64,000 nucleotides of DNA from NCBI GenBank assembly GCA_032718565.1, contig JAVGVS010000025.1, positions 3,805,046 through 3,869,045 on the forward strand, read 5' to 3'. This stretch comes from Distichodus sexfasciatus. Taxonomy: Eukaryota; Chordata; Actinopteri; Characiformes; Distichodontidae. The position numbers were made by a program, and so were the translations under genes. The notes under the pieces were generated by a model, which saw only the letters and a program-made list of their open reading frames with translations, had not been told where the DNA came from and did not search any database. Of the stretch, positions 23,956 to 36,466 are shown piece by piece (the first letter of the stretch is position 1; every line of letters begins with the position of its first letter).

Positions 23956-24844
23956 TGGTTGTTGAGGTAAAAGCTCCCATATTTGTTCAACAAGTTAAAA
24001 TAAGTCTATGAGCTCCACTAAACATGTCTCTGAAGTAGTTTGCTGTAAATACCTTTAAGATTAGGCATTTTCACCTGCTTTTTACCCCTTTCAGAACAGG
24101 CTTAGTATTCCTACATGCAAACAAGCCGCTGCTGCCCACGTTCCACTCCAGAGCTGGGGTGTAGACAGCACGGCGAGCATTTACCTCACGTGAAAATAAT
24201 CAACATGTACACAAAAAAACAAAAACAAAATAAGTAAAATAATTGCTTTTGGTTATTTACGTTAAGTGTAGCTTTAGTATTATTAACTAGTCATTATGGA
24301 AGGGAAGACCCTTAATAAGATGGCAAGATCTGTGTGTGTTTGTGTTGGAGACTTAAAAATCTAGACTGCGTAACCCTCCAGAAAGAGGAGCAGTGCACAC
24401 ATCTTTAGAGACTTGATAAACACAGCTGTAACAAACGGTTCCTCATGTCTTCAGCGCAGGATCACAGGCACCATGGCAGTGCCACGGCTGGCACCACGGT
24501 TTATTTCAAACAACACAGGAGCAGTGAGACAGCACGTTTTTAAATCCTAAAAAAGCTGTGATGGGAAGTTAAAGGTTAATGTAATCAGTCATTAGAGCAG
24601 CTGAAACATCCCTCATATGCTTGAAAAACACGGAGCAACATCAAAGTGGGCTCGGTTCCTCTGGCCTCCGTGTCCTCTGAGTGACAACATCTGAGGAATC
24701 AGCGCCGATGCACATTACCATAAAAGCAGAGAAAAAGATTCTACACAAGTCTGACTCTAACCCATGTAAATACACAATGTGTGACATTTCATGCATTTAC
24801 TTGTGCATGCATTTAAAACCCACCAGAAATCAGCATGGATATAT

Positions 24845-24985
24845 ATTTCACACAGGCACACACACACACTCACAAAATCACACTCGGAGGAAACCCACGC
24901 AAACACGGGGAGAGCATGCAAACTCCACACAGAAATGCCCTACAGCCAATCCAGGGTTCGAACCCAAGACCGAAATGACACATTG
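24845..24985 (+). repeat. Dispersed vertebrate-type repeat fragment
   Basis: It contains 'ggaggaaacccacgcaaaca', 'gagcatgcaaactccacaca' and 'gggttcgaaccc', a motif set seen repeatedly in fish genomes. A CA run precedes it at 24857-24871. The class is not assigned. Confidence 0.5.
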
Positions 24986-25370
24986 TATTATAAAATGTTC
25001 ATCGGTGCTTCAATGATAACATTTTTCTAAATGAAGCCATATCCAATGCTTCAACAAACTGAGAAAGATCAAATCTATGACTCTCCAGTGACGTGCAGTG
25101 ACTTGAGATGTTTGACTTTTATTTATATATATTTCATAAGATTTTCATTATGTGTTTTAGTATTTGTGTTCTGTTAGAACGAAAATCGAATCCAACCTGA
25201 ACCCTTATTATAAAATCTGGCTAGAAAACTTTTCTTTTAGTTGCCTGTATTAAAAGAGATTTTTGTCAGCATGCTCTAGGCAAAAAAAAATCATTGTATA
25301 GCTGATTAGACGATGCGATTAGAATGAATGAATGAATTTAGCACTATTATTTTGTAATGATCTGCTGAAA

Positions 25371-25545
25371 ATTTACATTTACAGCATTAAAGAGATGCTC
25401 TCATCCAGAGTGACATTTATTTCCTAATTACAGCGACAGTCTCCCTTGAGAAGTCTCTTACTGAGAAGTTCAGTGGTGATAGTGCAGTGAAGGTAGGACA
25501 AAGCTGAATTTGAACCCCGCTTATGAAGATTTTAGGCTTCTGACT
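25371..25545 (-). mobile_element. tRNA-derived SINE, family B (minus strand)
   Basis: The plus strand begins with the reversed tail (aaatttacatttacagcatt, then agagatgctctcatccagag) and ends with a reversed B-box (tttgaaccccgc). The body is diverged. Confidence 0.65.
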
Positions 25546-25547
25546 AA

Positions 25548-25835
25548 CAGTTGTTGTTATCCTTTGGCAATGTTGCTGCACGTTTGCAGCAAGGTCATAT
25601 TTTCACATGCAAATTAGGTTTGTTTCCAAACTTGTGGTGGACTACTAGCATATCTGTGAAAAACTTATGCACTCACCAAAAGTTTGGTAAATCATTGGCA
25701 AATACATTTGCCACTGGTGGTAATTTGCCAGAACATTGCCGTAAGTTTGTCACCTGTGGCTGACAATGGCAAACTTGTGGCAGCATATTCAGGCAAACTC
25801 ACAAATTAACCACAAATTTGCTGCAAATCTGCCTT
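25548..25835. repeat. 'ttgcc/ggcaa' word-rich repeat
   Basis: 'ggcaaa', 'tttgcc' and 'ttgcagcaa' recur on both strands throughout. The left end (ggcaatgttgctgcacg) and the reversed right end (ggcagatttgcagcaaat) are loosely alike. This suggests a decayed palindromic element. Confidence 0.45.
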
Positions 25836-25839
25836 GTAT

Positions 25840-27010
25840 TAAGGGCCACAGCCTCTTGGTACATACACACCTCCTTTTTTCCTGGAACTGTTTCTTATCC
25901 ACACCAGGTCTTCTGGCTTATTGACTTCTGCGATATGGACACCACTAAAACATAACACCCAGTACATGTTATATTTTCCAGATAAAATTATACACATTAA
26001 TCCACAAGCTTCCATAAAAGCCTCCTCTAGTTCTGTGCTGCTGTTCTCTCTCGGCATCTCCTGACCGTCTCTCGGCTCTGTCCATCGCATTTCACACCTC
26101 TACGTTCAGCTTCACTACCGCACATGACCTTACAAATATAGGAGCACTAGAAACATCAGAGCAGCGTTTGCCACTGTATGTCATGTCGTTGCATCAGGAA
26201 GAGAAACGACGAGACTTTGAATGATTTTCTCAAGATTTGCTCAGTTTCCATCGCAACCCCTCGTTCCATCGAGCCCCCCAGCACGTAGAGAGAGTCAGAA
26301 ACTAGCAGAGAGACAGAGAGACTCCAACAAAACATTGCCTGAGACACTGGCCATCTTTGTCTGATGGCCTCACATCACGGCTTGCTGACAGAGGGGAGAC
26401 ACGGGCCTGTGCGTGGGTCGAATAAAGGGAGAAGGAAAGTGGGGAGCACTCAGCGTTGGGCGCTCAGGTAAGTGATGGTGACTGGGAGTTCTGACAGCGG
26501 ACACCAATCCAATAGCTGTCAGAGAAGGGTTGCACTTCAGATAACAAGTGAGCGACAGGACAAAAGTTCTGCAGGCCACCAAGCCACTTTCAGGTGATTC
26601 GAAATTTTGAAGACATCCAATTTTGTGCTGGCATTTTCAGACGTAAAATACATATGCAGGAAGGGTAAATATACAGTTCACATACACCAAGTAAAAACAG
26701 ATTTAGATAAAGAGACTGAAGCAAGCTGACGGTTATGTAAGGATGTTCGGTCCTCAAAATACATGAAGCAAAGAGTAAGCGTGCTGTTGTCCACATGGAC
26801 TCAGACCCCTTTGAAAAGAAAAAGTTCAATTTGGTTCCGGTCCATTTTGTGGTTGCCTTAAAATGGCCATTGTGAACAGATCCAAGAGTTTCAGAGGGAT
26901 TATAAAAAGAACAATAAGAAGAAGACTGGAATGTCAGCCCCCCTCTTATTGGCCCTCTTCTTCTTTAGGCCCACTTCATCCTTTGTAATATTTAATATTT
27001 CCACATGTCC
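25840..27010. other. Intronic DNA, nothing recognised
   Basis: 26090-26560 is somewhat GC-richer and repeat-free. Frames are short on both strands. Confidence 0.4.
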
Positions 27011-27015
27011 TTTTT

Positions 27016-27218
27016 AAGGGTGTATTCACACCTGCCTTGTTTAGTTCGCTTAAAACAAACCGAAAGTTCGTTCCTCCCTTGGTTCGGACCTTTTGGGCAG
27101 GTGTGAATACAAGCACCCAAACTCAGGTGCAGACCAAACAAGCGCACCGAGACCCAGCTGAAGAGGAGGTCTCGGTTCGGTTCCAAACAAACTCTGGCAA
27201 GGTGTGAAAGCAGCCTGA
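27016..27218. mobile_element. MITE of about 200 bp
   Basis: The start 'agggtgtattcacacctgcc' and the reversed end (gctgctttcacaccttgcc) match as terminal inverted repeats. A second internal inverted copy, 'ggcaggtgtgaatac', lies at 27097-27111. Interior phrases such as 'ggttcgg' and 'caaac' recur. There is no coding capacity. Confidence 0.6.
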
Positions 27219-27288
27219 CCTCAGTCCAACCCAGTTGCAAAAAGCATACCTTTTTGGATTTAACAGGCTGCCATCCTTGTCACACATC

Positions 27289-27312
27289 ATAATAAATAAA
27301 TAAATAAATAAG
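27289..27312 (+). repeat. (ATAA)n microsatellite
   Basis: About five to six ATAA units. Confidence 0.85.
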
Positions 27313-27499
27313 TCTGGATAACTTCACAACACACACAGACGTGTATAGCCAAATCTAGAAATGAGTCGTGGGTTAACAAGGAGCTCTCCTTTGCAGTCGT
27401 CTTGCGGCATTTCTTCACCGTTCCAAAATTACTAGCATCACATTGTAAAACTGACGCTGCATCAAACGCTATTGACGCTCAAACACTTCTGTAAACGTT

Positions 27500-27712
27500 G
27501 GTAGTGTAACGGTCAGGGCGTTTGCACCAGTTAGAATCCTGGACTGGTAAAGGTACCTCTGAGGTACTCATGAGCAAGGTATCATCCCCAAGCACTGGTA
27601 CCCTGGCTCCTTCATGGATGGGTTGAATGCAGAGGTCACATTTCATTGTGCTGCACAGTGTGCTGTGCTGTGCTGTGTTCACAATGACAAATAATCACTC
27701 ATTTTCACTAAT
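27500..27712 (+). mobile_element. tRNA-derived SINE, family A (nearly full)
   Basis: On the plus strand: 'gtagtgtaacggtcagggcg' (A-box region), a degraded B-box 'ttagaatcctgg', 'ggtacctctgaggtactcat', the body, and a tail ending 'aatgacaaataatcactca'. Confidence 0.75.
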
Positions 27713-27719
27713 GCTTGGT

Positions 27720-29750
27720 TTCTGTAGTTATGTAGCTGTAGATATAAATAGGACAAAAACATCACTACATTAAAAACATTAATGAGTTTAATGAGTCGAA
27801 GACTCTTCAAAAAACTAAAGTATTATGGAGCACAAGTATACGTAAAAACATATTTTGTAAATAAAAACATATTTTGTGAATAAAAACATATTCTGTCTAA
27901 TTTAAAGTGACCATGTGCCAGTATTTAACCTATTAAATAACTATTAAGTAACTGAATACCATTTAAAATGGAGGACCAAAATAGAAACCTGAAGCACTTT
28001 CTTTGCACAATACATTAGATAAGTGAACTGCATCATAGACCTAAAGCAAACCAAACCAAACATCTCCAGAGTGGATCTCAGTCTGTTTCACTTCAGAGGG
28101 GTCTGAGTCCTCATTTTGAGGAGTAAAAAGGACAAAATGTGAAAGCAACAGCAATGAAAATGAGGCACAAATGAAACAAAATTGGCTGAAAAATAAATGT
28201 GGCATAATAATCGAAACAGGGTTCATTACTCTATAACAGAGAGCTAAGAACCCGCAGCTAAAGATATGATGAAGATAAATGGCCTTCAGGTTGACTGTAA
28301 ACGGTCTATCAGGGTCACACTCGAGGCTGTAGGTCTTTAATGGTGACACATAATTACAATAAATGACACAGCTTCTTCAAAACGCTGCCTACACAAATGC
28401 TAAATGTACAACATGCTCATTAAATTATGATTTTGTTATTCATCAGAATGTTTGTCTGTTTGCAAAGTAGGAAGTTCACACCAACATTTTTCCAAATGTC
28501 AATGAAGCAACAACATGCAACATGTCGCTCTATGCACCGGCTGGCAAGCAAATGTTCTCCATGTTGAATATTTTGCATCCTTGTCATCTCACAGACAGAG
28601 TTCATTTAAATCTGTACGACATCTGAGTCCCACTCCAACGCTACACTGTTAAGTATTCAAGATGGAGGAGTATAATTCCTTCCTCAGGTTGTTATTAAAG
28701 CATAACAGACTTCCCAGAAGGCTTGGATATGAGAGACCTGTATCAATTACCATTTGCAATTAAATTCTGTCTGGATCACTGGTGGGTTAGCAGGAATGAT
28801 TTATTTTTAAATTTGGTTCTTCCAGTAATTGCAGTCGCATTATTATTATTCCAGTATTGGTGAGTAGAACAGGAAATGTATTGAAATGAGCAGCACCATA
28901 GACTTAAGATTTACCAATAAAGCACTAAGAAGGTTCATTGAAGTATCACATAGACGGAGATTATACAAACATTTTGAAACAGTAATTAAAAAGTGGGGAT
29001 CCCAATCCTAACGTGTCTATAAAGCAAGAGATGGGACATGTGCCGCATTTAGAGAGGGGTAAACACAACAAACACAGGAAGAGTTGAATTATTTAAACCC
29101 AAGTGGAGCAAATAATGAACAGAAACAAGAGGCGGCAACATGAGAGGCATTTCAAATGAAAAGATAAAGATGGTAGTATTTCTAGATTTGCATGGAATCC
29201 AGTAATAAAACAGCTGGCATTTGTTGGAATGAGTACAAAATTAGGACACGTGAAAAAGAAACAGATAAAGTGTAATATGTGACAAACTGCAGCGTTAACT
29301 AGTACTTAAACAGTAAAATTAGCTATTACAATCGTTAAATTCCTAAAAATACACACAAATTGAATCTGATTCACAAACCGATTTCTACTAGCACATAAAC
29401 TGCAAATTGATATTCATGACAGAAATGCACACGTACACAAACATGCAAACACACACTCACCCCAACACATTAACATATTAATTATAATTACCCAAACAGT
29501 GACTATTATCAGTGTTCATATATAAACCCTCCACCCACTCCATTACAAACTGCTGCACTGAGACTATACACCATCTGTTGCCATGTGCAATCTGATTTGC
29601 ATAAATGCATTATGTATAGCGTCATTGTCATATTGCTGACGTTTTGAAGCACATTGTGGATAAGAGATTAGGAAATGATAAACAATACAAACAAATTGTT
29701 TTAGATACAAGAACACAAAGTAAGCATCGGCATTTGCACCAGATCAACTC
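27720..29750. other. Intronic DNA, nothing recognised
   Basis: Contains three near-tandem copies of 'ataaaaacatatt' at about 27842-27893. The 102-codon minus frame at 28041-28349 has no recognised domain. Confidence 0.4.
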
Positions 29751-29751
29751 C

Positions 29752-29890
29752 ACTGTCTCCGCAGGACATTTACAGCAGAAGATGCAAGACGAGAGCAACC
29801 AGGATCACAGACTCGTCTCACCCTAGTAACCGTCTACTCGACCTGCTGAAGTCAGAGAAGTGCGTCAGGAGTATTAGTAAACCTTCTTAA
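29752..29890 (+). mobile_element. Relic of LINE reverse-transcriptase C-terminus
   Basis: One frame reads SPQDIYSRRCKTRATRIT, then DSSHPSNRLLDLLKSEK, which parallels LPSLQDTYSKRCRTRAIRI and DSSHPGNRLFHLL in the LINE at 36.5-38.2 kb. Sequence on either side is not clearly coding. This is an old fragment of the same LINE group. Confidence 0.7.
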
Positions 29891-30103
29891 CCACTGCAAC
29901 TTTTTTTATTTTTCTTAAAAGCTCTTAATAACGGCACTATGCACAATGTACAGTTATTGTTTGCATGTTAACAACTGTTTTCAGGAATATAATTAAAAGA
30001 TTTTTATTACTTTAGATTTCAAGTTTCTGAATTTCTTTTAATTTCCTGTAATGGTAGTGGTCTTAATTGCTGCAACCCTGTGCTAATTCTGATTCTAATT
30101 GAT

Positions 30104-30296
30104 TGGTGGGGGTGATCTAGTGGGTAGGATACTCGCCTCTGGACCAGGAGTTGGTGGGTTTGAATCCTACCTCCAGCACTACCATCACTGGGTCCCTAAG
30201 CATGACCCCTAAGTTCTCAGGGAAATCCTGCCTGAAATTATGAAACAGAAGTCACTCTGAATAAGAGTGTCTCCTAAATGCTGTAAATGTAAATTA
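30104..30296 (+). mobile_element. tRNA-derived SINE, family B (full-length)
   Basis: A-box region 'gatctagtgggtaggatact', B-box 'gggtttgaatcctacc', body 'ccatcactgggtccctaagc' and tail 'ctctgaataagagtgtctcc' with 'aatgctgtaaatgtaaat'. This is the most complete family B copy in the window. Confidence 0.85.
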
Positions 30297-30297
30297 T

Positions 30298-30780
30298 GGG
30301 GGTGGGAACTGATAAGATTTTATCAATATCAATGTCATTGTCGATTCTGCCTATCAATTCAATTCCTTATCAATTCTCTTATCGATTCCTGAGTAGTTAT
30401 TTTGAGTGTCAAAAAAGTAGTTCTACACAGTCTTCCACACGAAAAGCCACCATTTAATTTTTCCCAAAATGATGTCTGCACAAGACTGTGAACATGAGCA
30501 CATTCATATTCAGAGTTTTTATTATGCAGAGCCATCCTATGGCTAAGTACTATGAAGGAAAATAAGGTTAGTGCAGTTAGTATTTGAAATCAATTTGCAT
30601 ATAGAATAAAATTATTTGATAAGAAATCACACATTTTTCTATATTTATTTTTTACTTTATAACATTATTCAAGGGAAAAAAAACATTTTGCCACACTACG
30701 TATATTAAAAGCTACTCAAACAAAGTAATAAAGCTATTAGCATGCTCGTTTTTGTTAGCTACTCCCCAACACTGATCCTA
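30298..30780. repeat. 'gataagattttatcaat' dispersed repeat region
   Basis: 'gggtgggaactgataagatt' and 'caattctcttatcgattcct' are typical of a fish DNA-transposon end. The rest to 30780 is AT-rich and its right boundary is unclear. Confidence 0.4.
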
Positions 30781-30823
30781 CTTCCATCATTCAGACAGAG
30801 ACTGTCCCTGTCACAAGAGAAAA

Positions 30824-30864
30824 GAAATCTCTCTGGATAAGAGCGTCTACTAAATACCATACTG
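30824..30864 (+). mobile_element. SINE family B tail fragment
   Basis: 'tctctctggataagagcgtc' followed by 'tactaaatacc' is the conserved tail; the body is missing. Confidence 0.55.
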
Positions 30865-33210
30865 TAGTGTGCAAGCACCAAAAAAACTCATGAAAATAAA
30901 TCCATGACACTTTTCAAGTAATCACATCAGTATTAAGCGCTGCCTGAGGGAGGAATCTTATGCTGCTAAATTAATTAGCCTGAACTGTAGAATTATGGTC
31001 TAAAGGCTTAAAAATACAGACATGTGAGAGGAGCTACTGAGAATTTACAGCTTTGTCTTTTTAAAGACTACATACTGTTTTACAGGGGATTTTAAAGCAG
31101 GATTTTGAGTTTGCAGGTAGAATAACATGCTTGTTAATTAATTCTCTGTGAAAATGTAACAAATTTTAACTTTTTAAATGGTTCCTTTCAGACCCCTACA
31201 TTATGCAGCTGTAATTATTTGATTGAATTTATGCAGAAGTGCTACTTATCACTAGAATGATCTTCGTTCATAAGCCCGTCAGACAAGGTCGTCTATCTGA
31301 AACCAAGCATTGAATTAAGCGGAGTAAATAGAGAAATCCACCACTTTTCAGCTCTACCTGAGCCATACAGCAGGGTGAATGTAAAGTTAACCTCTGATAA
31401 CTGTAGGTTTATATGGATTCCTATCTTTATGACTAACTTGGAAAAAAAATAGCTTTAAGGTGTTCTGTTCTTATCGCTAGAAAGCTGCAGTAGTTGAATG
31501 CCCATCAGGAAACTTGTCTTTTCATTATTCAAATAAATTCTGTTTCAATCTGTGCATAAAATGTAATGCATCCAGATGCATCGACTTAATTGTATTAATT
31601 ATTCACACGTAATTAACCTGATTGTGCTGGAATTTCGCCCAGCTTACATGATTTTTTAATCAGTTCGTATGAGATTCCCAACACGGAGCAGCTTCCCAGG
31701 GGGGGACTTCACAACTTCCTCAAACCTCAAAGCTACAAAGCTACTTTTCCATTCCACTATCTCATTTGGTTTTGCAGTCAGCAGCTCGAAAGATGTCTGA
31801 GCTTTAAAGGAAAACGCAAATTCACTCTTTCAACTGAAGCTTCCTGGATATGATTAAAAAACACCAAACACACCGTCTTCAGAACTACGTCAGATTTTCA
31901 CTAGAAAATATGGAACTGATTCATTATGCCTAATTTTTCACTCAAATTCCAACTCTGAAATCATGCATTTTGAAGAACAAATGTTTTTTTTATCCCATTT
32001 CAGCATTAGATTCCATATAGTAACTGTCAACTAAAGTACACAGTGGAAAAACTACAATTAAGGAACTTGTTATTGACAGCTTTGATCCATCAAAGCGAAG
32101 ATCTCCACTTGGTGTCCTTCACCAGTAGTGTTCAAAAAGTTCAAAAAGCCCAAAGGTCACACATGGAACAAGCTAATAAAGGGAGAAAATAACTGCATGT
32201 GTAAATTAATCAACCTTTTACAGTATTGTAAAGAAAGAGACTGACCACTCCAGGATCTTTTGATGACGCACTGAAAAAAATCTCACTTTGCACCAACCAC
32301 ACATGTTGAAGAAATGTTCGAAAGTCTCTTTCCAGACTTTTACTTACTTTCAATTTCAGTAGATGAAAAAAAGGAGAAGGAAAAAACCCTAAAAGAGTCT
32401 GGATTTTTAGATGGGCTCTGAGCTCCCAAACCACCACTGGCCTCATGACTCTTCATCTGTGAAGATGAAAGCCCAGCCAGAAACATCACAAGCGGTGGGC
32501 TTTCTGCAGAGTCTGTTCATTTCCCCCTCCGATCTTCCTGATAGGACAGGGGGAAAATGGATTTAAATTCACTAAATGACGACTGACTCATACCCAGTCA
32601 AGCCCCACAGAGTCGAACTGTAACCACGACCATAAATCAGCCATCAGCTAGAAACTCGGCCACATGCACACAACATTATTTTCCTTTATGTATGTAATAG
32701 AACACAATGACTCACAGAATATTCACATTATGGACAGAACAGATAATTACACAGAATCTTGTTCCATTTTTCATTAATAATCCCTATCACACTCACTTAG
32801 TGACTCCATTTTAAAAAGCTCAGCTATTGAGACAAAAACATGGAATCCCCATGGGGCCGGTTTCCGGACAGGATTTAAATTAAGCCAATAAAAGGCTTAA
32901 TTATGGAAGAGGGGAGTTAAGTGAGGACTAAGATAACATTTTTGCACATGCCATTGTACTTTTTAAATCCTAGAATAATTTCTTGAACAATCGGTACTTG
33001 AGGGTTGAAAGGTCTCAATTGAACTGACCCACAAGCTGCTTTGGATTGGACTAAATGACCTTTAGAATGACCTCAGCAGTGATGTAAGCTGTAAAATAAT
33101 AGACACTGAAAGAGGCTTCTACATTTTGCTCTATATTATGCCAGAGAAACATATTAGACTATTCTTTCTCTAGATGGTAGTTTAAGTTCCACCTGGTTTT
33201 TGTATAACTA
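30865..33210. other. Intronic DNA, no gene recognised
   Basis: Unique-looking DNA; 32400-32640 is GC-richer ('agcggtgggctttctgcaga') and might be a noncoding element. No exon-like frame is seen. Confidence 0.4.
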
Positions 33211-33214
33211 CCAA

Positions 33215-33835
33215 TTCAACATGGCACGATACCACTTTTTTATGTCCGACACGATACCGATATTGTACATTTAAATATCTGCTGATATGATACAAATCTG
33301 ATAGTCTTTTTAAACAGAAAATAATGCTGCATGTCTGATAATGTCTGAATACATGACTGAGATTAGTCTGTTCTGCTTAAAGAAATACTTGACTTAAATA
33401 CTGTTTTCCAAACTAAAACAACATAATGATTTCACACCCATATGTATATGCTAAATAAGTTATTGTTAAAATAATATCTAAAAAAAATAGTTTAAAAACA
33501 GTTCTGTAATTTTGTGACGGTCCCTAATCCTGCAGTGCTAAATCCATCAGGAACACAGAGACTATGAGTGAGAACTGGTGTTGAAAGTTAAACAGTATAA
33601 TCATGTGTTTTTGGGGGTGTAGTATGTTGCGTTGTTTGTTTTGCTCATTGTCATATCAATATGCAGGAATTAGCATGAATGTTGAAAAATAAACCAGCTT
33701 AACTGCAGTGTCACTTCCCATGCCTAATGAACTGACTGTGCACGTATTTACAGATCGGCTCCATAGATCAGCCCAATGCCACCAATATCTGATCCATGTA
33801 TCGGAGCCACCTTTACTACCAATAACTGTTACTAG
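33215..33835. repeat. 'cgataccgatattg' dispersed repeat region
   Basis: The left part has 'gacacgataccgatattgta' and the right part has 'atctgatccatgtatcggag' followed by 'ccacctttactacc'. These are the two ends of a repeat phrase common in fish. There is no transposase frame between them. Confidence 0.45.
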
Positions 33836-34557
33836 TCCTTAGATAAGTCACTTTCCTCAATTGTCAATTTCATGTGCTTACATACATCACTTTCTCCAAT
33901 GTGCAATTCTGTGATCTGAGTTGTGATCTCTGCTGATAACATGTACTGTATCTTTATGCCTTTGCTGAACTTCTTTGAAATTAAGTTCCAGATGATATAG
34001 TTAACAATGGCCAATGTTATTTTGTTTCTGACACCATCCTATAAAGCCTCAGTTGAGGCAATAACGGCCAGATGGTAACTTCACACTACATTTAAATGAG
34101 TAAAAAGGTCTTCTGAAACTTTGAGCACAAACAAACTGAGTTGATATTGTACAAGTATCAGAAATAATCTTACAGTCAGATGCATATTGTTCATGTAATA
34201 GATCATTTTCTTAATTTGGGGGTTCACCACTGGTTTTATATACAGCTATTTGTCAGAGTACATTTTAGAGAAACCAATCTGAAAACCATTGCATTAGCAC
34301 CATCTGTATCTAAAAATGAAGTGATTCACTGTTATTTCTACATACATTAACATTCATACATTTTAATTCATCCATACACCTAATACCTAGTTTGCGATCC
34401 TTATAAATACATTATTTAGTTTTTTTTCTTTTCTCTTGTGGTGCATTTTGATTGACGTTCTCAACAGAGAAGTTCGACAGTAGGGCAACACAGCGCCAAA
34501 ATATGTCTGTTCCTGTCTATTCTCATAAGCAGACAGGGCTGAGACAGAAATGAGAAA
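33836..34557. other. Intronic DNA, nothing recognised
   Basis: AT-rich sequence with short frames only. Confidence 0.4.
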
Positions 34558-34626
34558 ATGAGTGATCATTCGTTATCACGAACACACTACAGCTCAGCAC
34601 ACAGCGCACCACAATGAAATGCAGAT
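34558..34626 (-). mobile_element. tRNA-derived SINE, family A (tail fragment)
   Basis: The plus-strand text 'gagtgatcattcgttatcac' and 'cagcacacagcgcaccacaa' matches the family A tail. It then joins unrelated sequence. Confidence 0.55.
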
Positions 34627-34689
34627 TCGGCATGTCCTCCACCTGCGCAGCAACACCAGGGCAGCTGAACGCCATCCCACCTCCAGCAC

Positions 34690-34772
34690 TTAGGCCGTGA
34701 GTAAGACTCTTAACCCAAAGTTGCTCCACAGAGACTGTGCCTGTAATCAGGAACTAAATGCTGTAAACTTAA
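34690..34772 (+). mobile_element. Degraded SINE fragment, family B
   Basis: The text 'gactcttaacccaaagttgc', 'gagactgtgcctgtaatcag' and 'aaatgctgtaaac' matches the body and tail of family B, with the tail shortened. Confidence 0.45.
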
Positions 34773-35727
34773 TAAAATAACAATATCCTGCCGGGCAGAA
34801 GAAAGAAACACTGTGAAGGCGTTGATTAGCCTCTTACTGACCCGCCCACATGGTTCACCGATGTTAAAGAATGTTCCATAATAAGGCCCTTTACACACAA
34901 CATTGATTACATTGTACTGGTGTATGCATGTTCACAATATTCCAGCACAATCTGAAAGTTATTCTGAAGTGAATTCTTTTTTTTTGTTTTAATACAAATT
35001 CCTGAAGAAATAACTTTAGAGGGCTTGAGGTTCTTGGAAATAGACTTGCATGTCAGTGTGCTAACAGTACTGATAAAAATGAATAAAAATGAAGAATATT
35101 TCTTCTTATATAATCATCACATGGTCTATATAAATCATGAATGGTGCCATGCTGTTCCTCAGATTATCATGATCAAGACCAAAGCATGTTAAAATCCCTA
35201 TGAACAAACTTTAATGTTTAAGAAATTCTGAGATATTTCCTCAGAAAAAAAAAATTAAATATATTATTATAGATACAAGTGAGACAATTCTGAACAAATT
35301 AATTGTTGAAGATGAATTAAATGAGAAAAGAGGCTTGTTGTGGTATGAAGTTGACCAATTTGGTGCTGTGTAAACAAGCGTGGCTTCCACATTTGGCCAG
35401 CATCACATTAATTCTCTGGGTTCTAGCTGCTCTTTTAACAAATCTTTTAAGCTGGAACTGACATTTATAATGTATAAAGACTATTTAGGAAATGACTAAT
35501 CTTGCAGTTATAGGGATTCAGCCTTAAATTGCTGTTTATTCGCGGACTGGGTTCACACTTTGTGGAAAGAAAAAATAAAGAAGCTCTTGAATGAAACATG
35601 ATATTGTTGGCCTTTACTGTCACACTGCTGCTGATGTCAGACTCAGACCAGAAGAACTGATGTGGAGAAAATGAGACGTTTCAAGATAGAAAGCCACATT
35701 CAAACACTTACGAGGATTGTACCCTTG
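34773..35727. other. Intronic DNA, nothing recognised
   Basis: AT-rich sequence with no recognised repeat or frame. Confidence 0.4.
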
Positions 35728-35778
35728 CTCATGAGTACCTCAGTGGCCCGGCAATGGATCACAGGGATCTAATGCCCT
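35728..35778 (-). mobile_element. tRNA-derived SINE, family A (fragment)
   Basis: The plus-strand 'cttgctcatgagtacctcag' and 'aatggatcacagggatctaa' match the body and head of family A. The fragment runs into an AAT microsatellite at 35781-35808. Confidence 0.5.
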
Positions 35779-35780
35779 AA

Positions 35781-35808
35781 AAATAATAATAATAATAATA
35801 ATAATAAT
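35781..35808 (+). repeat. (AAT)n microsatellite
   Basis: About nine AAT units lie next to a family A SINE fragment. Confidence 0.9.
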
Positions 35809-35894
35809 CTTTTTTACTTCCATTAACTCCCATAATTACTAGATCCTTAACCTCGAGAACCAAAAGCAACTGTGTTCACTCTTAGTTTTTAATT

Positions 35895-36108
35895 GTAACG
35901 GTTGACGAGTTTGACCCGTGATCGGAGGGTCACCGGTTTAATTCCCGGACCAATAAAGGTACCACTGGGGTACTCGTGAGCAAGGTACTGTCCCTGAGTA
36001 CTGCTCCCCCGGCACAGCCAAAAAACTGCCCACTGCAGAGGTCACATTTTGTTGTGGTGCACTGTGTGCTATGCTGAGCTGTGTTCATAATGACAAATAA
36101 TCACTCAC
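35895..36108 (+). mobile_element. tRNA-derived SINE, family A (nearly full)
   Basis: On the plus strand: 'attgtaacggttgacgagtt' (A-box region), 'ccggtttaattcccgg' (B-box), 'ggtaccactggggtactcgt', the body, and the tail 'aatgacaaataatcactcac'. It lies opposite in orientation to the fragment 120 bp upstream. Confidence 0.8.
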
Positions 36109-36466
36109 ATATATTCAGTTAAACGCTGGGACCTTTCTGTTAAATCATTTTGTGCTTTTAGGGGCTGGACTTCTCTAAACTGTCTAGTGCCATAAGAAGA
36201 GTTCCTACCTTTATGGGACAACCAGGTCCTCACAAATTTCTAAAAACCTGTCCTCAACACACACACACACCCACCTTCATTTTCCTGTATGCTACATGCC
36301 TGGGGCTCCATCCACACAAACCGCTGTCAATAACTGGACACACAATTTTTATAAGCATCCATAGGGAAACTCTACAAATTACGGCGGGTAGGTGCAGCAG
36401 GGAGATGAGCACAGCTAATTAAGATGTGTTTTGGCAAACAGACGAAAACATGTCCCATAACCAGCC

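Larger units (their letters stand above)
22950..24840. other. Intronic DNA between listed repeats
   Basis: Apart from the TG run at 23671 and the family B SINE at 23791, nothing is recognised. Confidence 0.4.

Noticed and set aside
30104..30180. tRNA gene at the family B SINE head
   Set aside because: The A and B boxes are present, but the cloverleaf is not intact and the head is joined to the SINE body.
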